A stretch of 41,584 bases of DNA from Tissierellia bacterium (GCA_012728595.1 JAAYEU010000052.1:1-41584), one strand, 5' to 3'. Shown: positions 8,943 to 17,200, counted from the stretch's first letter. A program made the numbers and translations. Notes: a model not told the origin generated them from the sequence alone.

Positions 8943-9914
8943 ATGGAAAAAAGACATTCAATATTACTAATCGTCGTCATTCTAATTACTCTTATAGTTG
9001 GCTGTAAGCAAGGAGCTAAAGAACCTGCAACCATAAAATTTTGCTTTAGGGATGGAATTCCAGCTTTGACCCTTGCTAAACTTATAAAGGATAACCCCAC
9101 TATAGCTGGGAATAGCAATATCGATTTTGAAATACAAAAAACGCCAGATTTATTAGTTACAAAGATATTAAAGGAGGAAGCGGATATAGCTATAGTGCCT
9201 TCCAACTTAGCTGCTCAAGCCTATAATAAGGGGCTTTCCTATAAATTGGTTGGTACTGCTAGTTGGGGCAGCATATATATCCTTAGCACTGAAGATGTAA
9301 AAGGATTTGAAGATTTGAGAGGAAGAGAAATATACGCCTTTGGCAAAGGGCTTACCCCCGATTTAGTACTTAGGTTTGTCCTGTCTAAAAATGGGATTCA
9401 GCCAGATGAGGACGTAAAAATCATCTACTTAAATGCAGCTTCAGAAGTAGGACCAGCTTTTTTGAGTGGAAAATCGAATTTAGCCCTTCTTCCAGAACCC
9501 TTGGCAACCAACATATTGACGGAGAAGGAGGATGCCAGGGTAGTATTAGATTTAAATGAGGAATGGAAACATATAACCGGAACTAAAGGTGGATATCCTC
9601 AGGCCAGCCTAATAATCAAATCAGAACTAATTGAAAACAATAGAGAATTTGTCGATGAGTTTATTAAACTATATGAAGATAGCATCAATTGGGCAAAGGA
9701 CAAGCCAGAAGAATTAGGGACTATTTGTGAGGAGTTAGAGTTAGGTGTTGGCAAGGAAGCAGTTATAAATGGCATTGAAAGGATTAATTTAGCTTCCTCT
9801 CCCATAGGAGATAGCAAGGAGGAGTATAGAATCTATTTTGAAGCTATAATGGATTTTGCACCCGATTTCATAGGAGGAAAAATACCCGATGAAGATATAT
9901 TCTTTGAAAGGTAG
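8943..9914 (+). CDS. ABC transporter substrate-binding lipoprotein (NMT1/SsuA-like)
   Basis: This is a solute receptor of a three-gene importer. The N terminus is a lipoprotein signal with lipobox LIVGC (Cys near residue 21), so the mature protein is membrane-anchored outside the cell. The rest (about 300 residues) matches the periplasmic-binding type II fold of the NMT1/SsuA/TauA group by its DGIPALTLAKL start, ADIAIVPSNLAAQAY, and DLRGREIYAFGKG segments. ATG 8943 is chosen because GGAGG (8930-8934) precedes it and the lipoprotein signal begins there; the frame extends upstream to 8865 without a ribosome site. It overlaps the permease gene by 26 bases. The ligand (sulfonate, thiamine precursor, other) cannot be told. 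Confidence 0.85.
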   Translation: MEKRHSILLIVVILITLIVGCKQGAKEPATIKFCFRDGIPALTLAKLIKDNPTIAGNSNIDFEIQKTPDLLVTKILKEEADIAIVPSNLAAQAYNKGLSYKLVGTASWGSIYILSTEDVKGFEDLRGREIYAFGKGLTPDLVLRFVLSKNGIQPDEDVKIIYLNAASEVGPAFLSGKSNLALLPEPLATNILTEKEDARVVLDLNEEWKHITGTKGGYPQASLIIKSELIENNREFVDEFIKLYEDSINWAKDKPEELGTICEELELGVGKEAVINGIERINLASSPIGDSKEEYRIYFEAIMDFAPDFIGGKIPDEDIFFER

Positions 9915-10650
9915 GAAATTGGTCATTATCTCTAAAATTATTATAATAATCTTTTGGATAATAGTGTCTAGAATAGTGGATAATGAGGTAATATTCCCTA
10001 CCATTAAGAGCACTATATCAAGCCTAATAGATATAATTAGGGGACCATACTTTTTTAATGTCATAAGATATTCGTTGATTAGGACTTTAGTAGGCTTTAC
10101 CATCTCACTTATTTTAGCTATACTTATTGGGGTTTTGGCAAGTGTATTTAAGGTAATTTTGTACATAATGCTTCCCATAGTAAATTTTTTAAGTTCGGTG
10201 CCAACTATGGCCATAATCATATTGGCCCTTATATGGTTGGATAATGAAGTAGTTCCTCTATTTGTAGGCTTTATTATGGTGTTTCCCATACTATATGAAT
10301 CCGTATTGAAGGGAATTGAGAATGTGGATAAGAACATAATTGAGATGGCTGAGCTTTATAAGGTAGATAGAATCCATGTTATAAAGGATATATATATTCC
10401 CAACATATTATACAGCTTGAACAGCGTATTTTCATCTACCCTAGGGCTTAACTTAAAAATGGTAATAGCAGGGGAGGCTTTATCACAGCCTAACTATGGA
10501 ATAGGTAGCAGTCTCCAGTTGGAGAAAACCTACCTAAACACTCCAGCAGTCTTTGCCTGGATTATAATAATACTATTGATCTCAAAATTCTTGGAAGGCC
10601 TATTGAACAGACTGGATAATATACTCCATATCAATAGATGGAAGGGATAA
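9889..10650 (+). CDS. ABC transporter permease (SsuC/TauC-like)
   Basis: This is the integral membrane subunit of the importer. Its 253 residues show about six hydrophobic segments and the binding-protein-dependent transport signature around residues 140-170 (ENVDKNIIEMAELYKVDRIH), where the coupling helix contacts the ATPase. The ATG at 9889 lies inside the end of the binding-protein gene and is preceded by AGGAGG at 9872-9877, suggesting coupled translation. The ATPase gene begins one base after its stop. Confidence 0.88.
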   Translation: MKIYSLKGRKLVIISKIIIIIFWIIVSRIVDNEVIFPTIKSTISSLIDIIRGPYFFNVIRYSLIRTLVGFTISLILAILIGVLASVFKVILYIMLPIVNFLSSVPTMAIIILALIWLDNEVVPLFVGFIMVFPILYESVLKGIENVDKNIIEMAELYKVDRIHVIKDIYIPNILYSLNSVFSSTLGLNLKMVIAGEALSQPNYGIGSSLQLEKTYLNTPAVFAWIIIILLISKFLEGLLNRLDNILHINRWKG

Positions 10651-10651
10651 T

Positions 10652-11332
10652 ATGGCATATAAAGTAGAAGGAATAATCAAATATTACGGAGACTTGAAGG
10701 TATTAGATAAGGTAACCATAGATTTTGAACCCAATAAGACTACCTGTATATTAGGACCTTCGGGATGTGGCAAAACTACCTTATTAAATATCATAGCAGG
10801 TCTAATCCCAATGGATTTAGGCCAAATAGTTGGTTTTGATGATGAAAGGATATCCTATGTTTTTCAAGAGGATAGGCTTATCAAGTGGAAAAATGTAAAG
10901 GAAAACTTAGAATTCGTATTAAAGGGGAATGTGGATAAAAACCAAATAGAAATAATAATAGATAAATACTTGAAGCTGGTCAGTTTAGAAGAGTATAAAT
11001 ACTATTATCCAAAGGACTTAAGCGGTGGAATGAAGCAGAGGGTAAGTATATTGAGAGCCTTCTTATATCCTTCTAGTGTATTATTAATGGATGAGCCCTT
11101 TAAATCATTAGATGTAAAGAGTAAGTCCCTTGTAATAGAGTTTTTTAAAGAGTTAAGAAGTGTGGAAAATAAAACTTGTATTTTGGTAACCCATAATATA
11201 GAAGAAGCTTTAGAATTGGGAGATAAAATAGTTATACTAACACAAAAACCTACTAGGGTAAGGAAAGTTGTAGATAAAAATATAATGGCAGCTAGGGAAT
11301 TAATCGAATCCTATTTTAAAATGATGCCTTAA
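10652..11332 (+). CDS. ABC transporter ATP-binding protein (SsuB/TauB-like)
   Basis: The cytoplasmic motor of the importer has 226 residues. Walker A is GPSGCGKTT near residue 36, the Q-loop is YVFQEDRLIKW, the signature is LSGGMKQR, Walker B is VLLMDEP, and the switch histidine is in VTHNIEEA. Length and the missing C-terminal extension fit the nitrate/sulfonate/taurine ATPase group. It is the last gene of the operon. A hairpin follows, then the convergent Crp/Fnr regulator. Confidence 0.92.
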   Translation: MAYKVEGIIKYYGDLKVLDKVTIDFEPNKTTCILGPSGCGKTTLLNIIAGLIPMDLGQIVGFDDERISYVFQEDRLIKWKNVKENLEFVLKGNVDKNQIEIIIDKYLKLVSLEEYKYYYPKDLSGGMKQRVSILRAFLYPSSVLLMDEPFKSLDVKSKSLVIEFFKELRSVENKTCILVTHNIEEALELGDKIVILTQKPTRVRKVVDKNIMAARELIESYFKMMP

Positions 11333-11334
11333 GA

Positions 11335-11374
11335 GTAGACAAAGCAATTTGATTGTATTACTTTGTCTACTTTG
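11335..11374. terminator. Hairpin between convergent genes, probable terminator
   Basis: Arms GTAGACAAAG (11335-11344) and CTTTGTCTAC (11361-11370) flank a 16-base loop, with only a short T stretch after. It lies between the ends of the ABC operon and the convergent regulator gene and may serve either. Confidence 0.5.
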
Positions 11375-11378
11375 CCAA

Positions 11379-12059
11379 TTAGTCAAAAAGAATAGCTTCT
11401 AATAGCTGAATATCTACTATTTCTATTATGTTTTTATCGAGTTGGATTATACCTTCATCCTTCATAGCCCCTAATTCTCTAGATAGGGAGGGCCTCGGAA
11501 TATTTAAAAGTTCTGCCATCCTCTTTCTTGTAAGGGGTATGTTTAAGGTAGTGCTTCCTTGATTTTTGTATTCCTCTAGTAGGTAATTGGCAATTTTTTT
11601 CCTTATGGAATCTTGGCTTAGATTGGTGATTCTTTTGTTTAACATTAAAATCCTTTCTGATAATACGGAGACAAAATTGGTAAGCACCTTAGAATTCAAC
11701 ATGCACAGTTTAACTATACTCTCCTTTTCTATAAACATTATCTTTGCTTTTTCTATGGCAGTAATTGTTGCAGGATAGGTATGTTTTTTTGAAAAGACTA
11801 AAGACTCGCCAAACACATTTCCTTCCTCAAATATGTTTATGGTCATCACCTGACCAGATGGAAATACTTTCTGGATTTCTATTTTTCCCTTGAGTATAAT
11901 CCCTAGACTATTACAGCTATCTCCCTCTATAGCAATAACTTCATTCCTATTATATTCGACAATTTGGTAAGGTACCTTTTCTAACACCTTAAGCACTTCA
12001 TTCTTATCCATATCCTTAAACAGTATACATTTTAATAATTGATCTATATAATTTTTCAT
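11379..12059 (-). CDS. Crp/Fnr-family transcriptional regulator
   Basis: This cytoplasmic DNA-binding regulator has 226 residues. Residues about 15-120 form a cyclic-nucleotide-binding-like beta-roll (NEVIAIEGDSCNSLGIILKGKIEI, GNVFGESLVFS). Residues about 177-205 form the winged helix-turn-helix (TRKRMAELLNIPRPSLSREL). There is no N-terminal cysteine cluster of the Fnr iron-sulfur type, so the signal is unknown. The start at ATG 12059 follows a GGAGGT ribosome site on the minus strand; the frame is open for 33 more codons upstream without one. It converges on the NMT1-type importer, which it may control, though no operator was identified. Confidence 0.88.
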   Translation of the reverse strand: MKNYIDQLLKCILFKDMDKNEVLKVLEKVPYQIVEYNRNEVIAIEGDSCNSLGIILKGKIEIQKVFPSGQVMTINIFEEGNVFGESLVFSKKHTYPATITAIEKAKIMFIEKESIVKLCMLNSKVLTNFVSVLSERILMLNKRITNLSQDSIRKKIANYLLEEYKNQGSTTLNIPLTRKRMAELLNIPRPSLSRELGAMKDEGIIQLDKNIIEIVDIQLLEAILFD

Positions 12060-12107
12060 ATAATTTACCTCCGAAAAAACTGAATAGTTACTAATTAATA
12101 TATATCC

Positions 12108-12116
12108 ATTATAGCA
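12108..12116 (-). promoter_or_regulatory. Extended -10 promoter of the Crp/Fnr regulator gene
   Basis: Read on the minus strand, TGCTATAAT (12116 down to 12108) is a TGn-extended consensus -10. It lies about 50 bases before the regulator's start codon. No convincing -35 is seen. Confidence 0.45.
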
Positions 12117-12348
12117 GATGAAGTCAATTAAAAGCATTGGATTTGCAAAAGCAGTCATTTTTATATAAAATAAATTATTAGAAAAGGTGAATATTTAATT
12201 TTAAATGGGTAATTAAAAAAATAAGAGATTTTTTACGGGGAGTGTACCATTGATAAGGGAGTGAAAATTCAATGACTTAAAAAATAATAAAGTAATTATA
12301 ATAAGGCTTTAGTTTAAAAGTTTTAAAATATATGCGAGGAGCTCGATT

Positions 12349-12633
12349 ATGAATAAGATATTGTTAATAAACAGATTGGATCCACAGGATTACTCAGATG
12401 AAAAGCATAAGATTTTTTTTATGATAGGCGGGATGAACTTGCCTGAAACGGGAAATAGGATTGTAGATGCAATACTTCAATCCAACCTAGTCGAGGCAGA
12501 TGATATGGTACTAAAATATAACGGTATAGAGTTGAATATAAGCGTCCAGCAGATACCTGCTATAGTAAAACTGTTGAGTAAGGAAAATTTCTCCATATAT
12601 GAAATTTACAAGCCCTACACACCAGAAGGGTAA
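12349..12633 (+). CDS. Small conserved-looking protein of unknown function
   Basis: The 94-residue product is not recognised. It has no signal peptide, no membrane segment and no cysteine motif. It begins MNKILLINRLDPQDYSDEKH, contains alternating hydrophobic strands and helices compatible with a small alpha/beta fold, and ends in KPYTPEG. A clear ribosome site (GCGAGGAG, 12334-12341) precedes the ATG, and two hairpins follow the stop directly, so it is very probably a real single-gene transcript. A TATAAT at 12297-12302 may be its -10. Nothing in the neighbours tells its role. Confidence 0.7.
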   Translation: MNKILLINRLDPQDYSDEKHKIFFMIGGMNLPETGNRIVDAILQSNLVEADDMVLKYNGIELNISVQQIPAIVKLLSKENFSIYEIYKPYTPEG

Positions 12634-12666
12634 TAAAGTTAATCTAGTGAAATAGATTAACTTTAT
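12633..12666 (+). terminator. Hairpin at the end of the small unknown gene
   Basis: Arms ATAAAGTTAATCT (12633-12645) and AGATTAACTTTAT (12654-12666) are perfectly complementary and overlap the stop codon. No T run follows, so it may protect the 3' end or assist the second hairpin. Confidence 0.5.
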
Positions 12667-12682
12667 GTGTACATATTATGTT

Positions 12683-12713
12683 AGAGAGTAGCATTAGTGC
12701 TACTCTCTTTTTT
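12683..12713 (+). terminator. Intrinsic terminator
   Basis: Arms AGAGAGTAGCA (12683-12693) and TGCTACTCTCT (12698-12708) with a TTAG loop are followed by a T run to 12713. Confidence 0.88.
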
Positions 12714-12784
12714 CGTTAAAATGATTTTGAAAAGTTTTAATTATTTTGTATATGCATATAAATAGTACATAGGGGGGATAGACA

Positions 12785-13510
12785 ATGAATAGGCGAATAA
12801 AGACTATTCTTCTATTATTTATTCTAGTGCTTATGGTCATCGTAATAGGGAATTATATACATATTTTCTTAGTACAAAGAGCTAAGAGGCCTGAAAACAA
12901 GGATACTTATTTGAAAATAGATAAGGATAATATTGCAATACTAATAGAAGTAGATAAAAAGAGGCTTTCAGTTATAGACCTATCCACAAATAGGATAATA
13001 AAATCCTACGTAGTAGCTACGGGAAAGCCTGAAACTCCTACTCCCTTAGGAACTTTTAAGGTAATAGAAAAGGCAAAATGGGGCGGTGGCTTTGGCTCCA
13101 GATGGATAGGCTTAGATGTGCCTTGGGGGAAATATGGGATACATGGCACTAATAAGCCGGGTTCCATTGGATTCAATGCATCGGCTGGCTGTGTAAGGAT
13201 GAGGAATACAGATATAGAAGAGCTTTATGACATAGTAGATTTTAATACCACTGTAGCCATTATAAGCGGGGATTATGGGCCCTTTGGCCATGGCTTTAGA
13301 AACCTTAGACCTGGAGATAGAGGGGCAGATGTAATGGAAGTTCAAAAAAGATTGAAGTTAAAAGGCTATTATACGGGAGCCTTAGATGGGGTATATGGAG
13401 AAGGGATGAAACATGCTCTAATCCAATATTTAAAAGATAATAATTTAGAATTAACCGATACAATAGGGCATCAAATCTATGAGGAATTAGATATCATATT
13501 AATGGACTAA
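12785..13510 (+). CDS. L,D-transpeptidase (YkuD) with peptidoglycan-binding domain
   Basis: This is a cell-wall enzyme that forms L,D cross-links or attaches groups to stem peptides. Of its 241 residues, 8-30 form one membrane anchor. The YkuD domain spans about 50-158 and contains GIHGTNKPGSIG (His120) and SAGCVRMR (catalytic Cys136). A peptidoglycan-binding type 1 repeat follows at about 175-235 (RPGDRGADVMEVQKRLKLKG). The anchor plus catalytic domain places it on the outer face of the membrane. An AGGGGGGAT ribosome site precedes ATG 12785. It stands alone between two terminators. In spore formers such enzymes act in vegetative wall or spore cortex; which applies here is not visible. Confidence 0.92.
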   Translation: MNRRIKTILLLFILVLMVIVIGNYIHIFLVQRAKRPENKDTYLKIDKDNIAILIEVDKKRLSVIDLSTNRIIKSYVVATGKPETPTPLGTFKVIEKAKWGGGFGSRWIGLDVPWGKYGIHGTNKPGSIGFNASAGCVRMRNTDIEELYDIVDFNTTVAIISGDYGPFGHGFRNLRPGDRGADVMEVQKRLKLKGYYTGALDGVYGEGMKHALIQYLKDNNLELTDTIGHQIYEELDIILMD

Positions 13511-13524
13511 AACGTTGATAATTT

Positions 13525-13552
13525 TAAAAGGCAGGTAATTACCTGCCTTTTA
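13525..13552. terminator. Bidirectional terminator between L,D-transpeptidase and spore protein genes
   Basis: A perfect 28-base palindrome has arms TAAAAGGCAGGT and ACCTGCCTTTTA around AATT. With A and T runs on both sides it can end both converging transcripts. Confidence 0.85.
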
Positions 13553-13561
13553 ATATAAAAC

Positions 13562-13789
13562 TTACCTAGTTGTAGTTCCTCCAGTCATGTTTTGTTGCGC
13601 CATTTCAACTAATCTTTTCGTCATATATCCACCAACGTATCCATTTTGTCTAGATGGTAGATTTCCTTTGTCTATTGTATTATAGTTTGATAAACCAAGT
13701 TCTGAAGCGATTTCTAATTTCATTTGGTCTAAAGCTTGTCGAGCTTCTGGTACTAAAATTCTATTGGAACCAGTTTTGTTATTAGCCAT
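13562..13789 (-). CDS. Alpha/beta-type small acid-soluble spore protein
   Basis: This DNA-binding spore protein coats the chromosome in the spore core and is degraded at germination. It has 75 residues with the family pattern: N-terminal VPEARQALDQMKLEIASELG, which contains the germination-protease cleavage region (EIASE), and C-terminal LPSRQNGYVGGYMTKRLVEMA. ATG 13789 is chosen because an AAAGGAG ribosome site lies about ten bases before it; a GTG at 13798 would sit directly on that site. A sigma-G-like promoter is visible at 13848-13876. Its presence is strong evidence of an endospore former. Confidence 0.96.
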   Translation of the reverse strand: MANNKTGSNRILVPEARQALDQMKLEIASELGLSNYNTIDKGNLPSRQNGYVGGYMTKRLVEMAQQNMTGGTTTR

Positions 13790-13847
13790 TACATTCACTC
13801 CTTTCTTGGATATTAATTTTTGTTTATTTTATATGAAATTGTAGTAG

Positions 13848-13876
13848 TATTATGTGTAGAAAATGCAAAGATAAAC
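13848..13876 (-). promoter_or_regulatory. Sigma-G-like promoter of the spore protein gene
   Basis: On the minus strand GTTTA (13876-13872) is followed after 17 bases by CATAATA (13854-13848), which fits the forespore -10 consensus CATnnTA. It lies about 60 bases before the start codon. Confidence 0.45.
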
Positions 13877-14010
13877 CAAGTAAATTTATGCAATAGTGGG
13901 TCAAATAGCTAAATAGACCATAAAAAGAAATTAAAAGTTAAATGATGATTCGGAAAAAGGGAATATAGTACGAATAGCAGGAAAACTTATAATTTAAACG
14001 CTTATAGCTT

Positions 14011-14019
14011 TGATATAAT
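14011..14019 (+). promoter_or_regulatory. Extended -10 promoter for lysA
   Basis: TGATATAAT (14011-14019) is a TGn-extended consensus -10. There is no clear -35. It would give a leader of about 130 bases. Confidence 0.4.
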
Positions 14020-14158
14020 ATAAGCTGTACGAAAAGCGGGAATAAATGGATAAAATTTCGTGTTATTAGCGAGGAATATAAGCATTTTAATTGGTATGAT
14101 TATTGCTAGTAATTATTATGTGAAAAAAATTTATTAATATTTGAAAGGACGGATCATC

Positions 14159-15421
14159 ATGACAAATTTTTATTTTGCTGGAGTTGATACAGTATATCTA
14201 GCTAATAAATACAAAACACCCTTATACGTTATGTCTGAAAATATAATTTTAGATAGAATCCGTGAAATTAGGACAAATTTTTTAGAAAAATATAAGAATA
14301 CAGAAGCCTTTTATGCTAGTAAGGCTTTTTTGACTAAGGAGATGGCAAGAATTATAAAAAGGGAGAATTTTGGAATAGATATAGTGTCTGGAGGAGAGCT
14401 ATATACAGCTATGGAAGTGGATTTTCCAGCTGAAAAGATTATTTTCCACGGCAATAATAAAACGGAAGAAGAATTGGAAATGGCAGTTCAATACGGAGTT
14501 GGAAGAATAATAGTAGATAATTTATATGAACTTTCATTATTGAACCATATAACCAAAAAGTATAATAAAAAAGCAAATATACTCTTTAGAGTTACTCCGG
14601 AAGTAGAAAGCAATACTCATAGGTATATTCAAACGGGACAGCTGGATTCTAAATTTGGAATTCCCTTAAGTCAGGGAATTATTTTTGAAGCTATAGAAAA
14701 GGCCTTAAATCTACCCTATATAAATCTATTAGGCTTCCACTTTCATATTGGCTCTCAGATATTACACAATAAAAATTATAAGAAAGCAATTGAAAATACC
14801 ATTAAGTTAATGAAGGAAGCCAAATCTAGGTACGGTTTTATTACTGAGGAATTAAATATAGGAGGGGGCTATGGAATTAAATACACCGACGACGATGAAA
14901 GAAGGCCTATTTCCTATTTTACGGATGCTGCTATGGAAGAGATAGAAACAAATTGTAGTAAATATAAATTAAAAAGACCAAAGGTTATAATCGAACCTGG
15001 AAGATGGATTGTTGGGGAGGCAGGCATCACCCTATATACAATCGGCTCCATCAAGAGGATACCTGGAGTTAGAACTTACGTTAGTGTAGATGGAGGTATG
15101 ACCGATAACCCTAGGCCCAGTCTATACCAGGCAAAATATAAGGGCATAATAGCAAATAAAGCTAATGAGGAAGCTACCGAAGTGGTTACTATAGCTGGCA
15201 AATGTTGTGAATCGGGAGATATATTGATTTGGGATTTAAAGGTACCCCAAGTAGAAGCTGGTGATATTTTAGCCATTTTATCTACTGGTGCTTATAATTA
15301 CTCCATGGCAAGTAATTATAATAAAATACCTAAACCAGCTGTAGTCATGATTAAAGATGGTGTGGATAGGCTAATTGTAAAAAGGGAAAGCTATGCTGAA
15401 ATGATAAAAAATGAATTATAA
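14159..15421 (+). CDS. lysA: Diaminopimelate decarboxylase
   Basis: This PLP enzyme converts meso-diaminopimelate to lysine and CO2, the last lysine step. The 420 residues form the alanine-racemase-type barrel with the PLP lysine in FYASKAFLTKE (Lys55), the substrate segment HFHIGSQ, the glycine-rich phosphate loop GGGYGI, EPGRWIVGEAG, and the second-subunit motif CCESGDIL near the C terminus. The start at ATG 14159 is chosen because AAAGGA (14144-14149) lies nine bases before it; the frame is open to a TTG at 14141 that overlaps this site. It forms its own unit between an upstream promoter and a terminator. Related PLP barrel decarboxylases are a less likely alternative. Confidence 0.92.
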   Translation: MTNFYFAGVDTVYLANKYKTPLYVMSENIILDRIREIRTNFLEKYKNTEAFYASKAFLTKEMARIIKRENFGIDIVSGGELYTAMEVDFPAEKIIFHGNNKTEEELEMAVQYGVGRIIVDNLYELSLLNHITKKYNKKANILFRVTPEVESNTHRYIQTGQLDSKFGIPLSQGIIFEAIEKALNLPYINLLGFHFHIGSQILHNKNYKKAIENTIKLMKEAKSRYGFITEELNIGGGYGIKYTDDDERRPISYFTDAAMEEIETNCSKYKLKRPKVIIEPGRWIVGEAGITLYTIGSIKRIPGVRTYVSVDGGMTDNPRPSLYQAKYKGIIANKANEEATEVVTIAGKCCESGDILIWDLKVPQVEAGDILAILSTGAYNYSMASNYNKIPKPAVVMIKDGVDRLIVKRESYAEMIKNEL

Positions 15422-15453
15422 ATGGTCTCAAATTTAAAAGAGACCATTTTTTT
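15421..15453 (+). terminator. Intrinsic terminator after lysA
   Basis: Arms AATGGTCTC (15421-15429) and GAGACCATT (15440-15448) are followed by a T run to 15453. Confidence 0.88.
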
Positions 15454-15458
15454 ACTTA

Positions 15459-16744
15459 TCATATAATTATTTTGTAGAAGGTATTGGTTAAGAAGGTGAC
15501 TAAAATGGCTATGCTGGTAGTAAATAAAAAGGTGAAAATAGTCCATTTCATACTGCCTGTTTCATTCTTAATGGTTAAAAGGGTGGTGCCGCAGGGAAAA
15601 TGGAGCAAGGAGAATAACATAAAATTTAAGGCTGTAATAAAAGTCCATTGATTATTTACTAGAAGCAGTTTTAAGGCATTCAAGTCAGCTAATTCTAACA
15701 TAGCACCTTCAGCCATGTAACTCATGATGAGGATGGGAAGAACTATTTCATTAGTCTAAAAAAGAGCTCAGAAAGCAAATCTGATGGGTAATTAGCTCCA
15801 ACTATAGTAATCCAAAATATAATCCCCAATAATAGTAACATAGCAGGATATCCGGTAAATTTATTGGTTAGTATATCATCTAATTTTTTGTCCAGTCTTT
15901 CCTTGTTGCTAGCTTTATGTATCACCACATCCTTGGCAATGGCTTCGGCCCTATCGTATAATCTAATAACAATCTTTTCTCCTAAATCATCATATGTATT
16001 AAGGATATTCTCAATTTGATTAAAGGAGTACCCGCTATTTGATTTTAGTAGGATATTTTTTATTTCTTTTTTCATATTTAAATCTCCGTCTAACAATCTT
16101 AGCCCAATCCAGCGCGGATTAAAAGCAGAATTTAATTCTGTCTTTAATACATTTTCTATTTCTCCTATAGCCCTTTCTGTGAATTCGTCGTATATGGTCT
16201 TATTAGGCTTAATTTTGAGTTCTCCACTGACTATACTATCTATAGTTTTAAGTAAAGATTCAATTCCTTCACCTATCCGAGCTACTGTAGGGATGATAGG
16301 TATATTTAGTTTTTCTTCTAATTTCTTAATATCTATGCTAATCCCCTTTTTCTCAGCCTCATCCATCAAATTCACACACATTATTACATTATCTGTAGCC
16401 TCCATAATTTGAAGGGCTAAGTTTAGATTTCTTTCCAAACTTGTAGCATCTACTAAAACTATGACTATTTCAGGATTACCAAAGCAAATAAAATCTCTGG
16501 CTATTTCCTCTTCCTGGGAATTAATAAAGAGAGAGTATGTACCAGGTAAATCTACCAAAGTATATTTCCTTCCCTTATAAGCAAAGTAACCTTTTGTACT
16601 GCTTACAGTTTTCCCTGGCCAATTTCCTGTATGTTGTTTTAAACCCGTTAGACGATTGAAGAGGGTACTCTTCCCTGTATTTGGATTACCGGCTAATCCG
16701 ATGGTAATCTTATTTTCTAAATTATCCAATTTAATATCTTCCAT
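15459..16744 (-). pseudogene. feoB: feoB, ferrous iron transporter, disrupted by an internal out-of-frame deletion
   Basis: FeoB is the GTPase-coupled membrane importer of Fe2+. The 5' part (16744-15743) encodes 333 residues: the G domain with GNPNTGKST, DLPGTYSL and NLMD, the helical linker, and only the first membrane helix (GYPAMLLLLGIIFWITIVG), then a stop. The 3' part (15735-15459, another frame) starts at NEIVLPILIMSYM and encodes the FeoB C terminus (FMLFSLLHFPCGTTLLTIK, ETGSMKWT). The transmembrane core with the gate motifs between them is missing, roughly 230-250 residues by comparison with the family. ATG 16744 follows a GGAGG site. feoA lies 42 bases upstream and is intact. An assembly collapse is a possible alternative. 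Confidence 0.85.
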
Positions 16745-16786
16745 AAAAATATCCTCCACCCTTCCTATTAATATTACAACCAACTA

Positions 16787-17023
16787 TTATCTGCTTACAA
16801 AAATATTTTCTGCTTCTTCCCTTCGGATAGCAATGATGGTAGCTCGAAACCTATAAGCAATTGGATTACCAGAGGGGCTGTATCTTTCAGTTTTAACTAT
16901 GGTATTAGGGGTTAATCCTAAATCCAAAAATCTCCTCTTCATATGGCTATCTTCAATATATTTAACTCTTCCTGTTTCTCCTATGGGAAGATGGGTCAGG
17001 GGAATTAGCCTTTTAGTATTCAT
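16787..17023 (-). CDS. feoA: FeoA, small SH3-like ferrous iron transport protein
   Basis: This small cytoplasmic partner of FeoB has 78 residues. It shows the FeoA fold signature: LTHLPIGETGRVKYIE, then RRFLDLGLTPNTIVKTERYSPSGNP, and a terminal IAIRREEAENIFV strand. A GGGAGG ribosome site precedes the ATG. It is the first gene of a feoAB operon whose second gene is broken, so FeoA here may lack its partner unless another feoB exists. Three TTACTAC repeats surround a plausible promoter upstream. Confidence 0.94.
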   Translation of the reverse strand: MNTKRLIPLTHLPIGETGRVKYIEDSHMKRRFLDLGLTPNTIVKTERYSPSGNPIAYRFRATIIAIRREEAENIFVSR

Positions 17024-17048
17024 TTATTTAACCTCCCTCAAATTAAAT

Positions 17049-17112
17049 GTAGTAGTCCATTTTATTTACTACTTACTACCATAATATGATAAAAGTTTAT
17101 TTTTGTTACTAC
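17049..17112 (-). promoter_or_regulatory. feoA promoter region with repeated GTAGTAA boxes
   Basis: On the minus strand GTAACA (17109-17104) lies 17 bases before TATTAT (17086-17081), a possible promoter. TTACTAC occurs on the + strand at 17066-17072, 17073-17079 and 17106-17112. GTAGTAG at 17049-17055 is an imperfect inverted partner. The boxes overlap the -35 and lie just after the -10, as expected of a repressor site. No Fur-box match was seen. Confidence 0.35.
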
Positions 17113-17200
17113 TTTAAACCTATTTCTTGTAACCAATAGATATCTTTAACGTAATATGGTACTAGAGCCAAAATTAAAATATAGACAAGGGGGATTATAG

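Larger units (their letters stand above)
13790..14158. other. Divergent intergenic region between the spore protein gene and lysA
   Basis: The region holds the sigma-G-like promoter of the spore protein gene (13848-13876), three imperfect direct repeats near 13949, 13968 and 14027 (type GTACGAAWAGCRGGAA), and an extended -10 (TGATATAAT, 14011-14019) suited to lysA. No lysine riboswitch features and no gene were recognised. Confidence 0.5.

Noticed and set aside
12060-12158. 33-residue N-terminal extension of the Crp/Fnr regulator
   Set aside because: A strong GGAGGT lies directly before the internal ATG at 12059, and the -10 element falls within the extension.
13790-14158. Lysine riboswitch before lysA
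   Set aside because: None of the conserved L-box segments is seen and no terminator lies before the gene.
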